NCBI GenBank assembly: GCA_030429625.1
Contig: JAUIFA010000006.1
Coordinates: 1 to 64,000, forward strand
Direction: 5' to 3'
Origin: Alphaproteobacteria bacterium
GTDB taxonomy: Bacteria > Pseudomonadota > Alphaproteobacteria > Rickettsiales > UBA8987
Length of the DNA stretch: 64,000 nt
Part shown: in pieces, positions 9,493-17,876 of the stretch
How the letters are laid out: every line of letters starts with the position of its first letter
Numbering within the stretch: the stretch's first letter is position 1
Program-made: the position numbers and the translations under genes
The notes under the pieces: generated by a model
Told to the model about the DNA's origin: nothing
The model's input: the letters and a program-made list of their open reading frames with translations, nothing else
Database searches by the model: none

Positions 9493-9873
9493 CTAACCTC
9501 TTTTACTGCGGTAATCCGCAATGGCAGCCTTGATCGCGTCTTCAGCCAAAACCGAGCAGTGAATTTTTACCGGCGGAAGTGACAATTCCTGAGAAATATC
9601 CTTATTGGTGATTTTCTCCGCCTCATCCACATTCTGCCCCTTGATCCACTCCGTTGCCAAGGAACTAGACGCAATAGCTGAACCACAGCCAAACGTTTTA
9701 AACTTAGCGTCTTCAATGACCCCTTCATCGTTGACCTTAATTTGAAGTTTCATCACGTCACCGCAGGCAGGCGCACCTACCAAACCAGTACCAACATTAC
9801 CTTCTTTTTCATCCATCTTTCCAACATTACGAGGATTCTCATAATGATCGATCACTTTATCTGAATATGCCAT
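9493..9873 (-). CDS. iscU: Fe-S cluster scaffold protein IscU
   Basis: This 126-residue scaffold has the three cluster-ligand cysteines C37 (ACGD), C63 (FGCGSA) and C106 (IHCSVLAED), the conserved D39, and the HscA recognition motif LPPVK at 99-103. The start is ATG 9873, which follows AAGGAGAAG and gives the usual MAYSDKVIDHY N-terminus. A longer frame reaching into iscS lacks support. The gene is 20 bases after iscS. Confidence 0.96.
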   Translation of the reverse strand: MAYSDKVIDHYENPRNVGKMDEKEGNVGTGLVGAPACGDVMKLQIKVNDEGVIEDAKFKTFGCGSAIASSSLATEWIKGQNVDEAEKITNKDISQELSLPPVKIHCSVLAEDAIKAAIADYRSKRG

Positions 9874-9893
9874 TTTACTTCTCCTTATAAAAA

Positions 9894-11135
9894 TTAATGG
9901 GCAGCCCATTCAATCGAATTAATATCAATACCGTCTTGAGCCATATCCCAAAGCGGGCTAAGATCTCGTAATTTTTGTACATTTTCTTTGACAATTCTAA
10001 TCGCCTCGTCAATTTCTTCTTCTGTCGTAAAACGTCCAATCCCAAAACGGATTGACGTATGAGCCAAATCATCTCCCAGACCAATACCATGGAGCACATA
10101 GGAGGGTTCTAAGCTTGCCGACGTACAGGCCGAACCACTGCTGACAGCCAAATCACGAATCGCCATTAGCATCGATTCACCTTCAATATAGGCAAAGCTT
10201 AAGTTCAAATTCCCCGGAATACGCTGCTCCATATCACCGTTAACATATACATCAGGAATCTCTGAGACTAAGCCCTGATACAACCTATCACGTAGCTTGA
10301 TTAAACGTTTATTTTCAGATTCCATTTCCTGAGCACATAATTCCGCTGCCTTACCAAATCCAACAACCAGAGGAGCTGGCAACGTGCCTGAACGCAAGCC
10401 CCTTTCCTGCCCACCACCGTTGATTAAGGGCTGCAAACGCACGCGCGGACGGCGACGTACATAAAGCGCACCAATGCCCATCGGGCCATAAATTTTATGA
10501 CCGGAAATAGACATCAAATCAATGTTCATCTCTTCCACATCCAAAGGAATCTTACCAAAAGCCTGCGCGCAATCTGTGTGGAAAAACACTTTATTTTCAC
10601 GGCAGATGGCACCAATTTCTTTTAGAGGTTGAATCACACCAATCTCATTATTCACCCCCATCACTGAAACCAAAACAGTTTGTTCAGTAATGGCATTTTT
10701 TAAATCATCAAGATTAATAAGGCCATTCTTACCCACTGAAAGATAGGTAACTTTAAACCCTTCTGACTCCAGATGACGGCATGAATCCAGCACACATTTA
10801 TGCTCAGTTTTGACGGTGATGACATGGTTTTTCTTACCCTGATAAAAATGCGCCACTCCTTTGATGGCCATATTATTGGCCTCAGTCGCTCCAGAGGTAA
10901 AAATAATTTCCTTTGGGTTGGCTTTAATCACGTCCGCAATTTGTGCGCGGGCGGTTTCCACCCCATCTTCTGCTTCCCAACCATAGGCATGGGAGCGAGA
11001 ATGAGGATTACCAAATTTTTCCATAAAGTACGGTGTCATCGCCTCAAACACTCGAGGATCCATCGGCGTAGTGGCCTGATAATCCATATAGATTGGCATT
11101 TTGCGGGCTTTATTTATTTCTACAATATTTGGCAT
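9894..11135 (-). CDS. iscS: Cysteine desulfurase IscS
   Basis: This 413-residue PLP enzyme takes sulfur from cysteine to load IscU. The PLP lysine is K214 (SGHKIYGP), and the catalytic cysteine is C337 in a long flexible loop ([14 protein letters not shown]), typical of group I IscS. Residues [13 protein letters not shown] near the N-terminus are characteristic. A GGGGGA ribosome site precedes ATG 11135. It directly follows a second, shorter desulfurase gene. Confidence 0.96.
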   Translation of the reverse strand: MPNIVEINKARKMPIYMDYQATTPMDPRVFEAMTPYFMEKFGNPHSRSHAYGWEAEDGVETARAQIADVIKANPKEIIFTSGATEANNMAIKGVAHFYQGKKNHVITVKTEHKCVLDSCRHLESEGFKVTYLSVGKNGLINLDDLKNAITEQTVLVSVMGVNNEIGVIQPLKEIGAICRENKVFFHTDCAQAFGKIPLDVEEMNIDLMSISGHKIYGPMGIGALYVRRRPRVRLQPLINGGGQERGLRSGTLPAPLVVGFGKAAELCAQEMESENKRLIKLRDRLYQGLVSEIPDVYVNGDMEQRIPGNLNLSFAYIEGESMLMAIRDLAVSSGSACTSASLEPSYVLHGIGLGDDLAHTSIRFGIGRFTTEEEIDEAIRIVKENVQKLRDLSPLWDMAQDGIDINSIEWAAH

Positions 11136-11144
11136 TCTATCCCC

Positions 11145-12260
11145 CTACGCAGCCTGTTTTTCACTAACTGCATTATTATAATTTTTCTTCCATACTTCCA
11201 TAAACGCGTCGATTTCTTCTTTCAACGTGTCCACCCCAATACTCACCCTGATCGCATTTTTAATGTATTTGGGATCCAACTGCATGGCTTTAAGCACATG
11301 CGATTCCTGCACCGTTCCTGAAGAACATGCTGAACCATTACTCACCGCTATTCCTGCAAGATCATACGAAATAAGCTGCGTATCACTGGGCATATTAGGG
11401 GTGGCCACACAGGTAGTGTTAGGCAATCGACTGACCTCTTTACCTACAATTAATGCCTCCGGAGCAAAGGACATAATTTGATCCTCAAGATAATCCCGTA
11501 AAGCACTGTCCATTTTGCCAACCAACAGTGCGGCAGTACCAAAACCAACAATGGCCATAACGTTTTCTGTTCCAGCACGCAAACGGCCTTCTTGCCCACC
11601 TCCAACAATGATAGGATCAATTTCCAAACCTTTTTTAATAATCAGTGCTCCCACACCTTGAGGCCCGCCAAATTTATGTGCTGATATGCTCATCATATCC
11701 ACATTAAGTTCATTAAAATTCACATCAATCTTGCCAATTGCCTGGCTGGCATCACAGTGGATAAAGCCACCGGAACCTACCACCATGGACGCAATCTCGC
11801 CAATGGGCTGGATAACACCGGTTTCATTGTTTGCCAGCATGATAGATACCAATGAGCGTCCTTTGGAATTCTGTAAAATACGCTTTAACACCTCCAAATC
11901 CACCAAACCACTGTCATTAACCGGAACAATCCCGCCTGAGCCTTTACACACGGCCTTTAACACTGAAATATGTTCCACCGCTGAAACCACGATAGAATCA
12001 GCTTGCTTAAACCCTTTAATTGCCAAATTATTGGCTTCTGTTCCTGAACCGGTAAAGATCAATGTCTGGCCTTTTGCCCCCACCGCATCAAGAATATTTG
12101 CTCGCGCTTCATCAATGTATTTTTTAGCCTTACGACCAAAAGAATGCACTGAGGACGCATTAAGCGGCTCCGCCATCACTTCTGACATAGCCACACGCAC
12201 CGCATACTTGACCGTAGTGGTCGCATTGTGATCCAAATATATGTTCTTATTCTTTTCCAT
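11145..12260 (-). CDS. NifS-like cysteine desulfurase paralogue
   Basis: This 371-residue second aminotransferase-class-V protein lies between iscR and iscS. The PLP lysine is K196 (SAHKFGGP) and the catalytic cysteine C312 (SNGSACSSGTVQES), both intact. It is shorter than and clearly diverged from the neighbouring IscS, so it is not a recent copy. As I recall, Rickettsia isc loci also carry a NifS-like gene here. It could supply sulfur for a different acceptor or under different conditions, but the sequence does not show which. Confidence 0.9.
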   Translation of the reverse strand: MEKNKNIYLDHNATTTVKYAVRVAMSEVMAEPLNASSVHSFGRKAKKYIDEARANILDAVGAKGQTLIFTGSGTEANNLAIKGFKQADSIVVSAVEHISVLKAVCKGSGGIVPVNDSGLVDLEVLKRILQNSKGRSLVSIMLANNETGVIQPIGEIASMVVGSGGFIHCDASQAIGKIDVNFNELNVDMMSISAHKFGGPQGVGALIIKKGLEIDPIIVGGGQEGRLRAGTENVMAIVGFGTAALLVGKMDSALRDYLEDQIMSFAPEALIVGKEVSRLPNTTCVATPNMPSDTQLISYDLAGIAVSNGSACSSGTVQESHVLKAMQLDPKYIKNAIRVSIGVDTLKEEIDAFMEVWKKNYNNAVSEKQAA

Positions 12261-12282
12261 TTATTTAAAAACCAATTTAATG

Positions 12283-12786
12283 TTATATGTTCGCTGCGGC
12301 CTTCCTGTTTTTAATATCCGAGGCAATATCCTGACCAAGAAAATCAATAACTTTCTTTTCACCATACACCACATCATATACGGTCACTGAAGAAAGATAT
12401 TGCTTGATCACATCGCCCAGCCCATGCCATAAATCATGCGTTAAACACTTGCCGTTTGAACTCATGCATCCACTGTCCTTGTGATCCTTACAACGCGTAA
12501 TTTTCAACTGTTCTTCTACGGCGCTAACCAACTCATAAATAGTAATGTCGTTTGGCTCTTTGTTTAAAATATAGCCACCACCTGGCCCTCGTACAGAACT
12601 TACAATGGCGTGTTTTTTCAGCTTTGCAAATAATTGCTCCAAATAGGCTAGTGTAATCTCCTGACGTTCCGCAATTTGGAGCAATGAAACAGGTTTATGT
12701 TTATTGATTGTCTGATCATATTTTGAATACAACGCCAAATCAGCAATGGCCATCGTGGCATAGCGCCCTTTTGTGGTTAACATCAT
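12283..12786 (-). CDS. iscR: Rrf2-family Fe-S regulator IscR
   Basis: This 167-residue protein has an N-terminal winged helix (MMLTTKGRYA start, RGPGGGY wing) and C-terminal cluster ligands C99, C107, C114 and H117 (KCLTH). In E. coli IscR the cysteines are spaced C-x5-C-x5-C; here they are C-x7-C-x6-C, three residues longer. It would sense cluster status and repress the isc promoter. AGGAGG precedes the start by 7 nt. It follows cysE by 3 bases. Confidence 0.92.
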   Translation of the reverse strand: MMLTTKGRYATMAIADLALYSKYDQTINKHKPVSLLQIAERQEITLAYLEQLFAKLKKHAIVSSVRGPGGGYILNKEPNDITIYELVSAVEEQLKITRCKDHKDSGCMSSNGKCLTHDLWHGLGDVIKQYLSSVTVYDVVYGEKKVIDFLGQDIASDIKNRKAAANI

Positions 12787-12789
12787 ATT

Positions 12790-13527
12790 TTATCCTCCTG
12801 AGGCAATATCAGACTTGTGAACATCCCATTCTTCTGCTGATTTTGCTAATTCTTCATCTCTGTTTTCAATTTCTTTCATACGTTTATTAAGTTTTTTAAC
12901 TTCTTCAAGTAATGAATCAATAACCAGCTGTCTTGGGTCTTGCATATCATCTTCTGTTCCATAGGCAGCAAAATGTGTGTCATGTTCATAATCCACTTTT
13001 TTATCTTTTACTTCGGGATGTTCAAGCTTCACAGCACGTGCGGGCACCCCCACCATGGTTGTATCTGGCGCCACATCTTTTAACACCACAGCATTTGAAC
13101 CAATCCGCGCCCCATCACCAATATGTATCGCGCCCAAAATCTGTGCTCCTGAGCCAATAATCACTCCGTTACCCACCTGCGGATGGCGAATCCCGTCATG
13201 CGAGGTTGTTCCTCCCAAAGTCACACCATGATAAATCGTTACATAATCTCCAATCTTAGCCGTTTCACCGATAACCACACCCATACCATGATCGATAAAA
13301 AAACGCTGGCCTATCGTCGCACCAGGGTGAATTTCTATGCCCGTAAAAAACCTAGCAAGCTGGGAAACAAACCGCGCCAAAAATCTAACTTTATGCCGCC
13401 ATAACCAATGGGAAAAACGATAGGCTACCATAGCATGAAAGCCTGGGTAGCAAAAGAAAACCTCTGCCCGAGATTTTGCCGCCGGATCACGATCAAAAAA
13501 CGAATCTATTTCCGCAAATATGCCCAT
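12790..13527 (-). CDS. cysE: Serine O-acetyltransferase
   Basis: This 245-residue enzyme makes O-acetylserine, the precursor of cysteine. A helical N-terminal part is followed by left-handed beta-helix hexapeptides (about residues 65-170) with the family's [11 protein letters not shown] and GIRHPQVGN segments. A charged, coiled-coil-like tail (about 200-235) extends the C-terminus. It is the first gene of the isc operon, so supply of cysteine, the sulfur source of IscS, is tied to cluster assembly. Confidence 0.93.
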   Translation of the reverse strand: MGIFAEIDSFFDRDPAAKSRAEVFFCYPGFHAMVAYRFSHWLWRHKVRFLARFVSQLARFFTGIEIHPGATIGQRFFIDHGMGVVIGETAKIGDYVTIYHGVTLGGTTSHDGIRHPQVGNGVIIGSGAQILGAIHIGDGARIGSNAVVLKDVAPDTTMVGVPARAVKLEHPEVKDKKVDYEHDTHFAAYGTEDDMQDPRQLVIDSLLEEVKKLNKRMKEIENRDEELAKSAEEWDVHKSDIASGG

Positions 13528-13602
13528 AATTATAAAACTTTACTCATCTTTATATTCAATTCTTTACATATCATTCACAACTGTCTATATAATGCTTCGA
13601 CT

Positions 13603-13661
13603 ATTATAGCACAGTTAACCTAGCTGGGCTATTAAAATAACCAAGTTAAATAGTCAACTAT
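13603..13661 (-). promoter_or_regulatory. cysE-isc promoter with type 1 IscR-like site
   Basis: On the minus strand an extended -10 (TGCTATAAT, hexamer at 13608-13603) sits 76 bp upstream of cysE. The -35 region is poor, as often with extended -10 promoters. Just upstream, 13661-13637 reads ATAGTTGACT then ATTTAACTTGGTTAT on the minus strand. It matches 21 of 25 positions of the E. coli type 1 IscR consensus as I remember it. The site lies at about -41 to -65, between the divergent cysE and hydrolase genes. Autoregulation of the operon by IscR is the natural reading. Confidence 0.6.
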
Positions 13662-13706
13662 TATCTTTGCGAATGAATCGCAACTAGGGTTACGTAGAGG
13701 AATTAT

Positions 13707-14408
13707 ATGGCGGATATTATCATCAATGGTCCTGAGGGAAGAATTCAAGGTCGCTATCATCATAACGAAAATAAAGGCGCACCTGCCGCACTAATTCTCC
13801 ATCCACACCCCAAACACGGCGGCACCATGAACAACAAGGTGACCTATAATATTTACAAAACATTTGCCCGTAATGGTTTTTCGGTTTTGCGTTTTAATTT
13901 TCGTGGGGTTGGACGTTCTGAGGGTGAATTTGATAATGGAGTTGGTGAATTAACCGATGCAGCAACAGCACTGGACTGGTTACAAACCCAAAACCCTGAT
14001 GCGGTAACCTTCTGGGTGGGTGGTTTTTCTTTTGGTGCATGGCTTTCCATGCAATTATTGATGCGCCGCCCTGAATTAGAAGGTTTTGTCACGGTTTCAC
14101 CTCCTGCAAATATGTATGATTTTGGCTTTTTGGCTCCCTGTCCACGTTCCGGCTTAATTATTCAAGGAGATCAGGACAGTATTGTTGATGAAGATGCGGT
14201 TTCTAATCTGGCTGAAAAACTAGAAAATCAACGCAATATCAATGTTGATTACAAAGTTATTGGCGGAGCGGATCATTTCTTCCGCAATCAAATTGATGAC
14301 CTTAACGATGTTATGCATGAATATATTTCAACCAACATCATTGATATTAAACGTCGTGGTCAAATTAGACCGGACAGAAAACGCCGCCAGTTACCGAAGA
14401 CGTACTAA
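13707..14408 (+). CDS. Alpha/beta hydrolase (COG2945-like)
   Basis: This 233-residue cytoplasmic alpha/beta hydrolase has an intact catalytic triad: nucleophile S108 in GGFSFG, acid D155 or D157 (GDQDSIVDE) and H190 (GADHFF). HPHPKHGGT and FRGVGRSEG are typical of the small CocE/NonD-like hydrolases widespread in proteobacteria. The substrate is unknown. AGAGG precedes the ATG. It is divergent from cysE and shares the intergenic region that holds the IscR-like site. Its 3' end overlaps anmK by 44 bp, tail to tail. Confidence 0.85.
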   Translation: MADIIINGPEGRIQGRYHHNENKGAPAALILHPHPKHGGTMNNKVTYNIYKTFARNGFSVLRFNFRGVGRSEGEFDNGVGELTDAATALDWLQTQNPDAVTFWVGGFSFGAWLSMQLLMRRPELEGFVTVSPPANMYDFGFLAPCPRSGLIIQGDQDSIVDEDAVSNLAEKLENQRNINVDYKVIGGADHFFRNQIDDLNDVMHEYISTNIIDIKRRGQIRPDRKRRQLPKTY

Positions 14409-15447
14409 CTCCGGTTGTTGTTGGCAAAGTTAAGGGCAATCCCTTAAGACTACGCACCGCTAAATAAGCAAAAGCCTGTGCCTCCACTGCATCTGGATTT
14501 ACACCCAACTCAGTGATATTGAGGGCCTCCATCTGACAATATTGATTAATATTTTCCATTAATATCTGGTTGTTTACTCCTCCACCAGAAACATAAAGCT
14601 TAGCAGGCTTCTTCGGCAGATATTTCAAAGCATTAGCAATACCCAAAGCCGTAAAAGCATTAAGTGTTGCTAACGTATCTTCTGGCGACAAATCAGCACA
14701 TTCCTCTAGTCCATAAGCAAAATGATCTCTATCAAGCGATTTTGGTGGCTGTTTTTTAAAAAACTTATCAGCAGACAAATACTCTAATATCCCCTTATCA
14801 GCCTGTCCATTACTAGCCAACATACCTCCTTCATCACATGAGAGATTAAAATTCGCCATCATTGCATCGTCCATCAACGCATTGCCCGGCCCCACGTCAA
14901 ATGCTATAATCTCCTCTCCACAGACATAGGTTATGTTTGCTACTCCGCCTAAATTCAGAATAGCCATAGGCTGATCATGGTTCTTTAGCAACGCTTTGTG
15001 ATACAATGGCACAAGCGGTGCGCCCTGTCCACCGGCAGCCATATCTGCACTGCGAAAATCATTAACCACATCAATTTTTGTTAATGTCGCCAATAATTTA
15101 CCATCCCCAATTTGCCAAGTTAGCCCCTGATCAGGCCGATGATCAATCGTGTGACCATGAAATCCAATTATATTTATATTAGAGTATGATAAATTAGATT
15201 CTTTAAGTAATTTATTAATTATATTAGCGTGTATTTTGGTCAATTCTTTGACCAACTCATCACCAACTTTTTTACTCATTACTGCATTTCGTAATTTCGT
15301 TCTAAATTTTTCTGAATAAGGCTGATGGACAAAATAATCCGTAAGCTCAATCTGCTGTCCGTCCGTATAGAGCAGCGCTGCATCGACTCCGTCCATCGAC
15401 GTTCCACTCATCAAACCAATCGCACTGAGCATTTGTTGCTTTGACAT
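14365..15447 (-). CDS. anmK: Anhydro-N-acetylmuramic acid kinase
   Basis: This 360-residue ASKHA kinase recycles 1,6-anhydroMurNAc from peptidoglycan to MurNAc-6-phosphate. Visible motifs are GLMSGTSMDGVDAA (residues 12-25), GFHGHT, GGVANITY, DVGPGNALMD and the C-terminal SGGGVNNQ. Length is normal. It is divergent from tyrS with a 62-bp gap and ends inside the convergent hydrolase gene. Confidence 0.93.
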   Translation of the reverse strand: MSKQQMLSAIGLMSGTSMDGVDAALLYTDGQQIELTDYFVHQPYSEKFRTKLRNAVMSKKVGDELVKELTKIHANIINKLLKESNLSYSNINIIGFHGHTIDHRPDQGLTWQIGDGKLLATLTKIDVVNDFRSADMAAGGQGAPLVPLYHKALLKNHDQPMAILNLGGVANITYVCGEEIIAFDVGPGNALMDDAMMANFNLSCDEGGMLASNGQADKGILEYLSADKFFKKQPPKSLDRDHFAYGLEECADLSPEDTLATLNAFTALGIANALKYLPKKPAKLYVSGGGVNNQILMENINQYCQMEALNITELGVNPDAVEAQAFAYLAVRSLKGLPLTLPTTTGVSTSSVTGGVFCPV

Positions 15448-15509
15448 CGCCTCTTTTTATCCTTATATATTAGACCCCGAGGACTATAAATTAGCAGGAT
15501 TTTGACCAA

Positions 15510-16769
15510 ATGACAAATGAACTATTCACACTGATTGAACAACGTGGGTATTTGAGCGATTGTACGGACACGGACGGTCTAAAGAAACTGCTGTCTGAAC
15601 AAAAAAATGTACCTATTTATATTGGTTTTGACTGTACTGCTCCTTCACTGCATGTGGGTAGCCTTATTCAGATTATGATTCTCCGCCACATCCAAAAATC
15701 GGGTCATAAGCCGATTGTCCTTATGGGCGGCGGGACGACTAAAGTGGGCGACCCTTCTGGCAAAGACGAATCGCGCAAAATGCTTTCTGATGCTGATATT
15801 CAGAACAACATGGACAGCATCAAGCATGTTTTTGCTCAATTTATGGAATTTGAAGACGAATTTGATGCCAACTCCAACAACGCCTTTATGGTGAATAATG
15901 ACGATTGGCTGAAAGACTTAAACTACATTGATTTCTTACGTGATTATGGCCCTCATTTTTCCATCAATCGTATGCTGACCATGGAAAGTGTAAAATTACG
16001 TCTGGAACGGGAATCGCATCTCAGCTTCCTAGAGTTCAACTACATGCTGTTGCAAGCTTATGATTTTGTGGAATTGAAGAAAAATTATGGCTGTAAAATA
16101 CAAATTGGCGGCTCTGACCAATGGGGCAATATTGTTAACGGTATTGAGCTGAACCGTCGTCTTGGTGGCGATGAAATCTTTGGCCTGACTACGCCACTGA
16201 TCACCACATCAAGCGGGGCTAAAATGGGTAAAACCGCCAGCGGCGCAATATGGCTTAACCCAGACCAATGCTCGCCTTACGATTATTGGCAGTTCTGGCG
16301 CAACACAGAAGATGCCGACGTTGGCCGTTTCTTACGTTTGTTTACCGAGCTTTCCCTAGAGGAAATTGCCCAGTTGGAACAAGCAGAAGGCGCAGAAATC
16401 AACAAGGCAAAAATTGAGTTGGCGAATGCGGCCACCGCTCTTGCCCACGGAAAAGACGCGGCAAAAGAAGCCGAAGCCACTGCACAAAAGGTGTTTGAAC
16501 AAGGCGGTATTGGGGACGATTTACCCACGGTAGAAATCTCCAAGGTAGAGTTAGATGCAGGAATACCGGTATTTAAACTGTTTGTTACCGCAGGCTTGGA
16601 AGAATCTGGTGGAGCGGTACGCCGCTTAATCAAAGGCGGCGGCGCAAAAATAAACGATCAAAAGATTGACGATGCCGAACAAGTCATTACCTCTACCGAT
16701 ATCAACTCAGATGGCATAATTAAGCTTTCTGCCGGCAAAAAACGTCATGCTCTTGTTAAAATTGCTTAA
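15510..16769 (+). CDS. tyrS: Tyrosyl-tRNA synthetase
   Basis: This 419-residue class I aminoacyl-tRNA synthetase has a HIGH-type motif HVGS (APSLHVGSL), a KMSKS-type motif KMGKT and the tyrosine-binding GSDQWGN. A C-terminal S4 RNA-binding domain follows ([18 protein letters not shown]). It charges tRNA-Tyr. It is followed by a separate promoter for the small membrane-protein cluster. Confidence 0.96.
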   Translation: MTNELFTLIEQRGYLSDCTDTDGLKKLLSEQKNVPIYIGFDCTAPSLHVGSLIQIMILRHIQKSGHKPIVLMGGGTTKVGDPSGKDESRKMLSDADIQNNMDSIKHVFAQFMEFEDEFDANSNNAFMVNNDDWLKDLNYIDFLRDYGPHFSINRMLTMESVKLRLERESHLSFLEFNYMLLQAYDFVELKKNYGCKIQIGGSDQWGNIVNGIELNRRLGGDEIFGLTTPLITTSSGAKMGKTASGAIWLNPDQCSPYDYWQFWRNTEDADVGRFLRLFTELSLEEIAQLEQAEGAEINKAKIELANAATALAHGKDAAKEAEATAQKVFEQGGIGDDLPTVEISKVELDAGIPVFKLFVTAGLEESGGAVRRLIKGGGAKINDQKIDDAEQVITSTDINSDGIIKLSAGKKRHALVKIA

Positions 16770-16781
16770 TTCTTTCTAAAT

Positions 16782-16810
16782 TTGACAATTAGTATATCTA
16801 CCAATATATT
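16782..16810 (+). promoter_or_regulatory. Sigma-70 promoter of the small membrane-protein cluster
   Basis: TTGACA (16782-16787), a 17-bp spacer and TATATT (16805-16810) form the best vegetative promoter seen in the window. The predicted start is near 16817, leaving a leader of about 114 nt before the first gene at 16931. Confidence 0.65.
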
Positions 16811-16930
16811 AGAGTTGAAAATTGAAACGTTTGACTAATGAATTTGAAAGGATTCACGGACATTTCTATAGTGACTCTACACAGTTACTGCATTGGACAT
16901 TCAGGCCAAAATAAATGAAAGGGTAGGATC

Positions 16931-17101
16931 ATGTCATCAAACGACCAACTTGACGATCTTGCAAAAGGATTTGGATTTAAAACATCCATTTTCTTTTTTG
17001 TTCTTCTGATCCTTGCCATTTTGCTTGTCAGGCTCTTAACAGAACCGAGTGTGCAAAGGGCAGTTGAAGGAACAAAGACGGAGAACGTTCAGGTGGAATA
17101 A
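16931..17101 (+). CDS. Small single-pass membrane protein (56 aa)
   Basis: ATG 16931, preceded by GGGTAGGATC, opens a 56-codon frame ending TAA at 17101. After a short acidic N-terminus, residues about 18-36 form one hydrophobic helix rich in F, L and I. The C-terminal tail is polar. I recognise no family. It is first of three small membrane-protein genes sharing a promoter and a terminator, with gaps of about 18 and 29 bp. Confidence 0.65.
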   Translation: MSSNDQLDDLAKGFGFKTSIFFFVLLILAILLVRLLTEPSVQRAVEGTKTENVQVE

Positions 17102-17119
17102 CTAGGAAAGGTGAATCAA

Positions 17120-17341
17120 ATGCACGATAAACCTTGGTGGGTATTTCAGCTCACATTGGTTGCGGGCGTTCTCATGACCATACTTGTAAGCCTACACCTA
17201 ATGGGCGATCTAGATGGTTTGAGCAACACTCCAACAAAGGTCAACCTGTTCATCCTCTTAGCAATATTTTTGGCATGGATGTTGTTCTGTAAAACAGACG
17301 ACCCTGCCATTGAGCTATCATCTGACGATGAGATCGACTGA
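17120..17341 (+). CDS. Small two-pass membrane protein (73 aa)
   Basis: The protein starts MHDKPWW and has two hydrophobic helices (about residues 8-26 and 39-57) with an acidic C-terminus (SSDDEID). ATG 17120 has AAAGGTG six nt upstream. An in-frame GTG at 17111 is an alternative start but sits too close to its ribosome site. It is the middle gene of the three-gene cluster, and its family is not recognised. Confidence 0.65.
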   Translation: MHDKPWWVFQLTLVAGVLMTILVSLHLMGDLDGLSNTPTKVNLFILLAIFLAWMLFCKTDDPAIELSSDDEID

Positions 17342-17370
17342 ACGTGTACTAAGCAGAAAGGAAGTGACGT

Positions 17371-17748
17371 ATGAGTAAGGATAAACCTGCGTTACGCTGG
17401 GCCACCAAAATATTACTGATACTGCTTCTAGGAGCGATATTGGTAATTATCGGAGGACTTCTGACAAAAAGTTCAGACTCAATCCTGAACCGACTTGTTG
17501 GAGATGCAACGACGTACGCTGACACGGTGATGTTGGACAGAGCAGATGCACATCTGCAACCGATGACACGGAATATAGCAGATGAAAATCTGCGACTGGC
17601 GGTGATCACCAGCGACGGCATGGTGGTAGAAAAACCTACCCAACCTTATAACGCTGATTGGATTGGCATTATCCTTATCGTTACAGGGTTGATGCTTTTC
17701 TTGGGTCTGGTCGTTGTCATACGCTGGAAGAGAACTGGCAAGTTGTGA
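17371..17748 (+). CDS. Small two-pass membrane protein with extracytoplasmic middle domain (125 aa)
   Basis: The 125-residue protein has an N-terminal helix (about 12-31), a polar middle of some 65 residues and a second helix (about 97-117) with a basic cytoplasmic tail (RWKRTGKL). AAGGAAG precedes ATG 17371. The positive-inside pattern puts the middle region in the periplasm. The family is unknown. It ends the cluster, directly before a strong terminator. Confidence 0.7.
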   Translation: MSKDKPALRWATKILLILLLGAILVIIGGLLTKSSDSILNRLVGDATTYADTVMLDRADAHLQPMTRNIADENLRLAVITSDGMVVEKPTQPYNADWIGIILIVTGLMLFLGLVVVIRWKRTGKL

Positions 17749-17762
17749 TAAACCGATTTTAC

Positions 17763-17797
17763 AGAGGGGCGTGCGCAAGCACCCCCTCTTTCTTTTT
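17763..17797 (+). terminator. Rho-independent terminator of the small membrane-protein cluster
   Basis: Arms agaggggcgtgc (17763-17774) and gcaccccctct (17779-17789) pair around a GCAA tetraloop, with one bulged C, followed by a T-rich run. It lies 15 bp after the third gene's stop. Confidence 0.9.
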
Positions 17798-17876
17798 ATA
17801 AAAATATTAAACAGAACCTAGCAATCGCCAAGAGACTGTTATATAGTCAATCCTAACATGATTATATAGGGGAAAC

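Noticed and set aside
16838-16918. 26-codon ORF in the leader of the small membrane-protein cluster
   Set aside because: It has no convincing ribosome site and no recognisable sequence, and its length is expected by chance. An uORF role cannot be excluded.
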